Source: Deltaproteobacteria bacterium
GTDB lineage: Bacteria; Desulfobacterota; Binatia; Bin18
Length of the DNA stretch: 17,164 nt
NCBI GenBank assembly: GCA_016200595.1
Contig: JACQEL010000227.1
Span: 1-17,164 of the forward strand
Reading direction: 5' to 3'
Under the pieces are notes generated by a model. The model was not told the origin of the DNA. It searched no databases and saw only the letters and a list, made by a program, of their open reading frames with translations. Both the position numbers and the translations under genes were made by a program. This document shows, one piece after another, positions 15,701 through 17,164 of the stretch; the first letter of the stretch is position 1; every line of letters begins with the position of its first letter.

Positions 15701-16370
15701 AGACTGGTTGGGCTGGGGGATGAGCCTGCAGGGCTGGGCACTCGTCGAGCGTGCCTCACTGTCGGGTGCCCGGGAGCAGGGAGAAGCAGGACTCGTGCAG
15801 CTCCGGGAAGGGCTGACTGCTTTGCGAGCTATAGGGGCAGAGCTGTGGGTCCCACTATTGCTGGGCGCGTTGGCTCAGGCCTCTGCGCAAGGCGGCCAGG
15901 CGCAAGCAGGGCTGAGCGTCCTGACCGAGGCGCTCGCTATGGTGGAGAAGACTGAGGAACGCTGGAACGAAGCCGAACTCTACCGCCTCAAGGGGGAGCT
16001 GCTCCTAAACGCGGAACGCATGGCCAATGGTAAGGAAGCCAGGCCGAAGCAGAATGATGAACGGCAGACAAAAGAAGAGGGGCGAGAAATTCTCTCCATT
16101 CATCATTCATCGTTCATCATTCATCGTTCTGAAGAGGCGGAAGAATGTTTTTTGCAAGCGATCGAAGTGGCGCGTAAGCAAGAGGCGAAGTCGTGGGAAT
16201 TACGCGCCACAGTCAGCCTTGCCCGCTTGTGGCAGCAACAGGGCAAGAAGAACGAAGCACACAAGATGTTGTTCGAGATCTATGGCTGGTTCACCGAGGG
16301 GTTTGATACGAGGGACTTGCAAGAGGCCAAGGCACTGTTAGTAGAGTTACAGCGGGTTACACTTGAATGA
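12705..16370 (+). CDS. Cyclase C: class III nucleotidyl cyclase / STAND ATPase / TPR protein
   Basis: Third paralogue, 1221 aa. N-terminal domain 1-60 is close to A, then a repeat-rich linker 62-102. The cyclase domain (about 130-310) has Asp138 and Asp182 for metal, Asn260 and Arg264 for the transition state, and Gln178 and Val253 at the purine-recognition positions. The ATPase has Walker A GEPGLGKS (360-367) and Glu494-Asp495 in Walker B. A TPR-like C-terminal half ends in WFTEGFDTRDLQEAKALL. ATG at 12705 has AGAGG seven bases upstream and aligns with the starts of A and B. Unlike B it has its own upstream region. In-frame insertions: a palindrome-coded loop seven residues after the Walker A motif (13824-13851), a second palindrome at the site shared with A and B (14508-14535), and a stretch of about 38 residues near the C-terminus. 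Its TPR half is the most diverged of the three. Confidence 0.93.
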   Translation: MTFDEILTQVLTLLQRDRRISYRALKVRFNLDDEYLEGLKDELIEARQVAIDERGKVLVWTGAGSEGEKGKWGNSETESETARGRKDEREATVGHRTSDPGRWTPPHLAERIRAEQAALEARGVPDGERKTITALFADLKGSTALIEGLDPEEAGALIDPALQLMMEAVHRYEGYVAQALGDGIFALFGAPIAHEDHPQRALYAALRMQEEMRRYADTLRGKGHPPLLMRVGVNTGEVVVRSIRKDDLHADYVPVGHSTNLAARMEQLAAPGSILVTTYTQRLTDGYFVFKDLGKTQIKGVEEPLNVYEVLGTGPLRTRLQVSARRGLTRFVGRQRELEQLKIALEQAKAGHGQIVGVMGEPGLGKSRLFYEFVGARHASPLLAHGCLVLEAYSVSHGKAAPYLPLIELLKAYFQIQLQDDERTRRERVIGKVLGLDRSLEETLPYLFALLGIDEQQASLSQMDPQIRRRRTFEALKKIFLRESLNQPLILVFEDLHWIDTETQGFLDVLSESVASAKVLLLVNYRPEYRHEWGQKTYYTQLRLAPLGKAEAEELLTFLLGADPSLTTLKQQILAKTEGTPFFMEEVVQELFEQAVLGRDGVETRHVASLPAALHIPTTVQGVLAARIDRLMPEEKALLQQLAVIGREFPLSLIRQVITQPEDELYRLLASLQRKEFLYEQPAFPEVEYIFKHALTQEVAYNSVLQERRKVLHELTAQALEVLYRTSLEDHYSALAHHYSRSGNAAKAVEYLGLAGQQAARQSANAEAMSHLTAALELFKTLPDTAARARQELTLHLSLGASLMATKGYSAAEVEQTYTRAQELCLQVGEPLQVAQVLFGRWVFNVARGNHTASLALGEQFLTVAHRHQDATLSLVVHAVVGGTLLWRGEFAPAQAHLDQAGTFYNPEHHRDLAYHMGQDPGSMVLVYAAETLWCRGYPDQALERVRHGLSVAQALSHPFSLAEALGAVARVHLFRREGQDAQAQAEALLTLAHEHGFPDWLGWGMSLQGWALVERASLSGAREQGEAGLVQLREGLTALRAIGAELWVPLLLGALAQASAQGGQAQAGLSVLTEALAMVEKTEERWNEAELYRLKGELLLNAERMANGKEARPKQNDERQTKEEGREILSIHHSSFIIHRSEEAEECFLQAIEVARKQEAKSWELRATVSLARLWQQQGKKNEAHKMLFEIYGWFTEGFDTRDLQEAKALLVELQRVTLE
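12903..12934 (+). repeat. Octanucleotide array in the linker of cyclase C
   Basis: Four tandem 8-nt units GGCGAAAA, GGGGAAAT, GGGGAAAT, AGCGAAAC, followed by less regular GAAAC and GACGAAAG motifs to about 12970. Same position and same unit type as the array at 5385-5425 in A. Confidence 0.75.
12984..13018 (+). repeat. Heptanucleotide GGACNNN array in the linker of cyclase C
   Basis: Five contiguous 7-nt units: GGACATC, GGACGTC, GGACCCC, GGACGCT, GGACTCC. Same place and same GGAC core as the array in A, directly before the conserved HLAERIRAEQ start of the cyclase region. The third to seventh bases differ from A, so it is not a simple recent copy. Confidence 0.8.
13824..13851. repeat. Perfect 28-nt palindrome inside cyclase C, beside the Walker A motif
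   Basis: Arms GTAGGGGCGAGGCA and TGCCTCGCCCCTAC, perfect over all 28 nt with no loop. It begins at a codon boundary (residue 374) and is translated VGARHASPL, with another Leu after it. A and B have six residues between the YEF and GCLVLE motifs; C has twelve. Confidence 0.9.
14508..14535. repeat. Perfect 28-nt palindrome inside cyclase C, at the shared site
   Basis: Arms GTAGAGACGCGACA and TGTCGCGTCTCTAC, perfect over 28 nt. Begins at a codon boundary (residue 602) and is translated VETRHVASL. It shares GTAG ends, length and the central CATG with the element at 13824-13851, so the two are clearly one family. Confidence 0.9.
16098..16125 (+). repeat. Heptanucleotide ATTCATC array near the 3' end of cyclase C
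   Basis: Four 7-nt units ATTCATC, ATTCATC, GTTCATC, ATTCATC, translated as an Ile/His/Ser-rich run. It is at the same protein site as the GTCCGNN arrays of A and B but has an unrelated unit, and is preceded by a charged, Lys/Glu/Arg-rich insertion from about 16013. Confidence 0.85.
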
Positions 16371-16383
16371 AGAGAGCAAGAAG

Positions 16384-16459
16384 GTAGGCCGGAATAAGCG
16401 GAGCGTTTCCGGCAGAGCCGAGCACGCCGGGAACGGCCTGCGGCCTTATCCCGGCCTAC
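16384..16459. repeat. REP-like long hairpin downstream of cyclase C
   Basis: Outer arms GTAGGCCGGAATAAG (16384-16398) and CTTATCCCGGCCTAC (16445-16459) match at 14 of 15. Inner arms CGTTTCCGGC and GCCGGGAACG match at 9 of 10. The element begins 13 nt after the cyclase C stop and could end or stabilise that transcript. The GTAGGCCGGATAAGG-type sequence recalls the BIME/REP elements of enterobacteria; that likeness is from memory. Confidence 0.75.
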
Positions 16460-16502
16460 GACTGAGAAAACGGTAGGTCTCCTCGCTCAAATGAAACCCA
16501 CC

Positions 16503-16748
16503 GGGTGCCACTGGCGGCTGGTCCCAATACTGTCCGGAATAAATTTACTGCGCTGTGCGTCGGAGGCACACTTATATGGAGTGCGCCGGCCTGGACGGCG
16601 CTTTGGCTCCCGGGTGCTGAGCGTTAGCCCACTCCAAAGGGCCAAGGCGCCAGTCCTGGGCCTTGGCCAGGAAAATTTCCCGGACAGTATTGGGTTGGTC
16701 CGCCAGTGCGAGCGGTGGGCACGGGCAGGCCAGCGGCCCGTGGCACCC
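16503..16748. mobile_element. MITE-like block of nested inverted repeats, no transposase
   Basis: Three nested inverted repeats. Outermost, 16503-16521 with 16730-16748 (17 of 19 match; ends GGGTGCCAC and GTGGCACCC). Next, 16510-16537 with 16680-16707 (23 of 28; the inner 15 bases CCCAATACTGTCCGG are exact). Innermost, 16597-16607 with 16641-16651 (10 of 11). The left arms of the first two overlap, so the block may be two repeats inserted into or fused with one another. There is no open frame for a transposase, so any movement would need one in trans. No clear target-site duplication is seen. It fills most of the 440-nt gap before the zinc-ribbon gene. Confidence 0.6.
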
Positions 16749-16810
16749 CGACAGGAGTGTGTTCCCTATGAATCCCGATCTTGGTGTGTTCCTCATAGAG
16801 GTTGATTTTT

Positions 16811-17149
16811 ATGAAGTGTAGCTACTGTCAGGAACGGGCAGGTTGGTTTACCAGAGTATGTCAAGATTGCCGGCGGTTGCTGGCAATTTATGAGGCGCAC
16901 CAGGGCCAAATCGGGTTGCTGCAGTTCCTCGATTTGTTTATCGAGACTGGCTTACCACGAGAGAAGATCGAGGCGTTCCTGGCGGCTGACCCGCGTAGTG
17001 AAGGAAGCGTCAAGGATCGTATCCTCGCCGACATAAGCACAGAATTGTTGGGCGCCATGGGAGTGAACGCACAGCAAAGCGCCCAAGACGTGAAGCGTCT
17101 GCGCCAGAAAGGAACCTGGCAAGGGCTGGGGGAACGACCGAAAGAGTAA
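16811..17149 (+). CDS. Small zinc-ribbon protein of unknown function
   Basis: 112 aa, not recognised beyond the metal site. The N-terminus carries Cys3-x2-Cys6-x10-Cys17-x2-Cys20 (MKCSYCQERAGW, then CQDC), a typical four-cysteine zinc ribbon. The rest is predicted mainly helical and ends with a charged Lys/Arg/Glu-rich tail. The ATG at 16811 has AGAGG nine bases upstream. A TTG at 16802 in the same frame abuts that site and is unlikely. A 17-codon frame begins at 16768 after its own AGGAG and runs over the start of this gene, which could couple translation. No partner gene is visible before the window ends. Confidence 0.75.
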   Translation: MKCSYCQERAGWFTRVCQDCRRLLAIYEAHQGQIGLLQFLDLFIETGLPREKIEAFLAADPRSEGSVKDRILADISTELLGAMGVNAQQSAQDVKRLRQKGTWQGLGERPKE

Positions 17150-17164
17150 AGAAAGTATTTAGTT

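Noticed and set aside
16503..16748. Insertion sequence with transposase
   Set aside because: Inverted repeats are present, but no frame of useful length or transposase motif lies between them; kept only as a MITE-like element.

Overview
The window is a stretch of bacterial chromosome of fairly high GC, with compact genes, good Shine-Dalgarno sites and many short interspersed repeats and palindromes. No phylogenetic marker is present. The mix of long cyclase/ATPase/TPR proteins and dense interspersed repeats suggests an uncultured, large-genome Gram-negative lineage (deltaproteobacterial or Tectomicrobia-like is my guess, low confidence).

Left third (1-4807): the 3' part of an MltF-like lytic transglycosylase on the + strand overlaps tail-to-tail with clpB on the - strand. 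clpB is preceded by a small heat-shock gene (hsp20), and the two form a short protein-quality-control operon in which Hsp20 holds aggregates and ClpB, with DnaK, dissolves them. Upstream on the same strand lies a stand-alone catechol 2,3-dioxygenase with a complete active site. Its 3' end is followed by a 28-nt hairpin.

Right two thirds (5187-16370): three tandem paralogues (called A, B and C here), each of 1147-1221 aa. Each has a short uncharacterised N-terminal domain, a low-complexity linker, a class III nucleotidyl cyclase domain, a STAND/AAA-type ATPase and a long TPR-like C-terminal half. A and B overlap by 4 nt (GTGA) and should be translated together. C follows after 478 nt that carry two small, probably membrane, proteins on the opposite strand.

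The most unusual signal is the repeat load inside these three reading frames. Several 28-nt palindromes, most with GTAG...CTAC-type ends, are translated in frame. One occurs at the same spot in the ATPase region of all three genes, each time with a different sequence. Heptanucleotide and octanucleotide tandem arrays fill the same linkers, before the cyclase domain and near the C-terminus. B appears to have lost its last TPR segment at such an array, and A has Gly where the cyclase normally has its transition-state Asn.

Right end (16371-17164): a REP-like long hairpin, a MITE-like block of nested inverted repeats without a transposase, and a small zinc-ribbon protein of unknown function.
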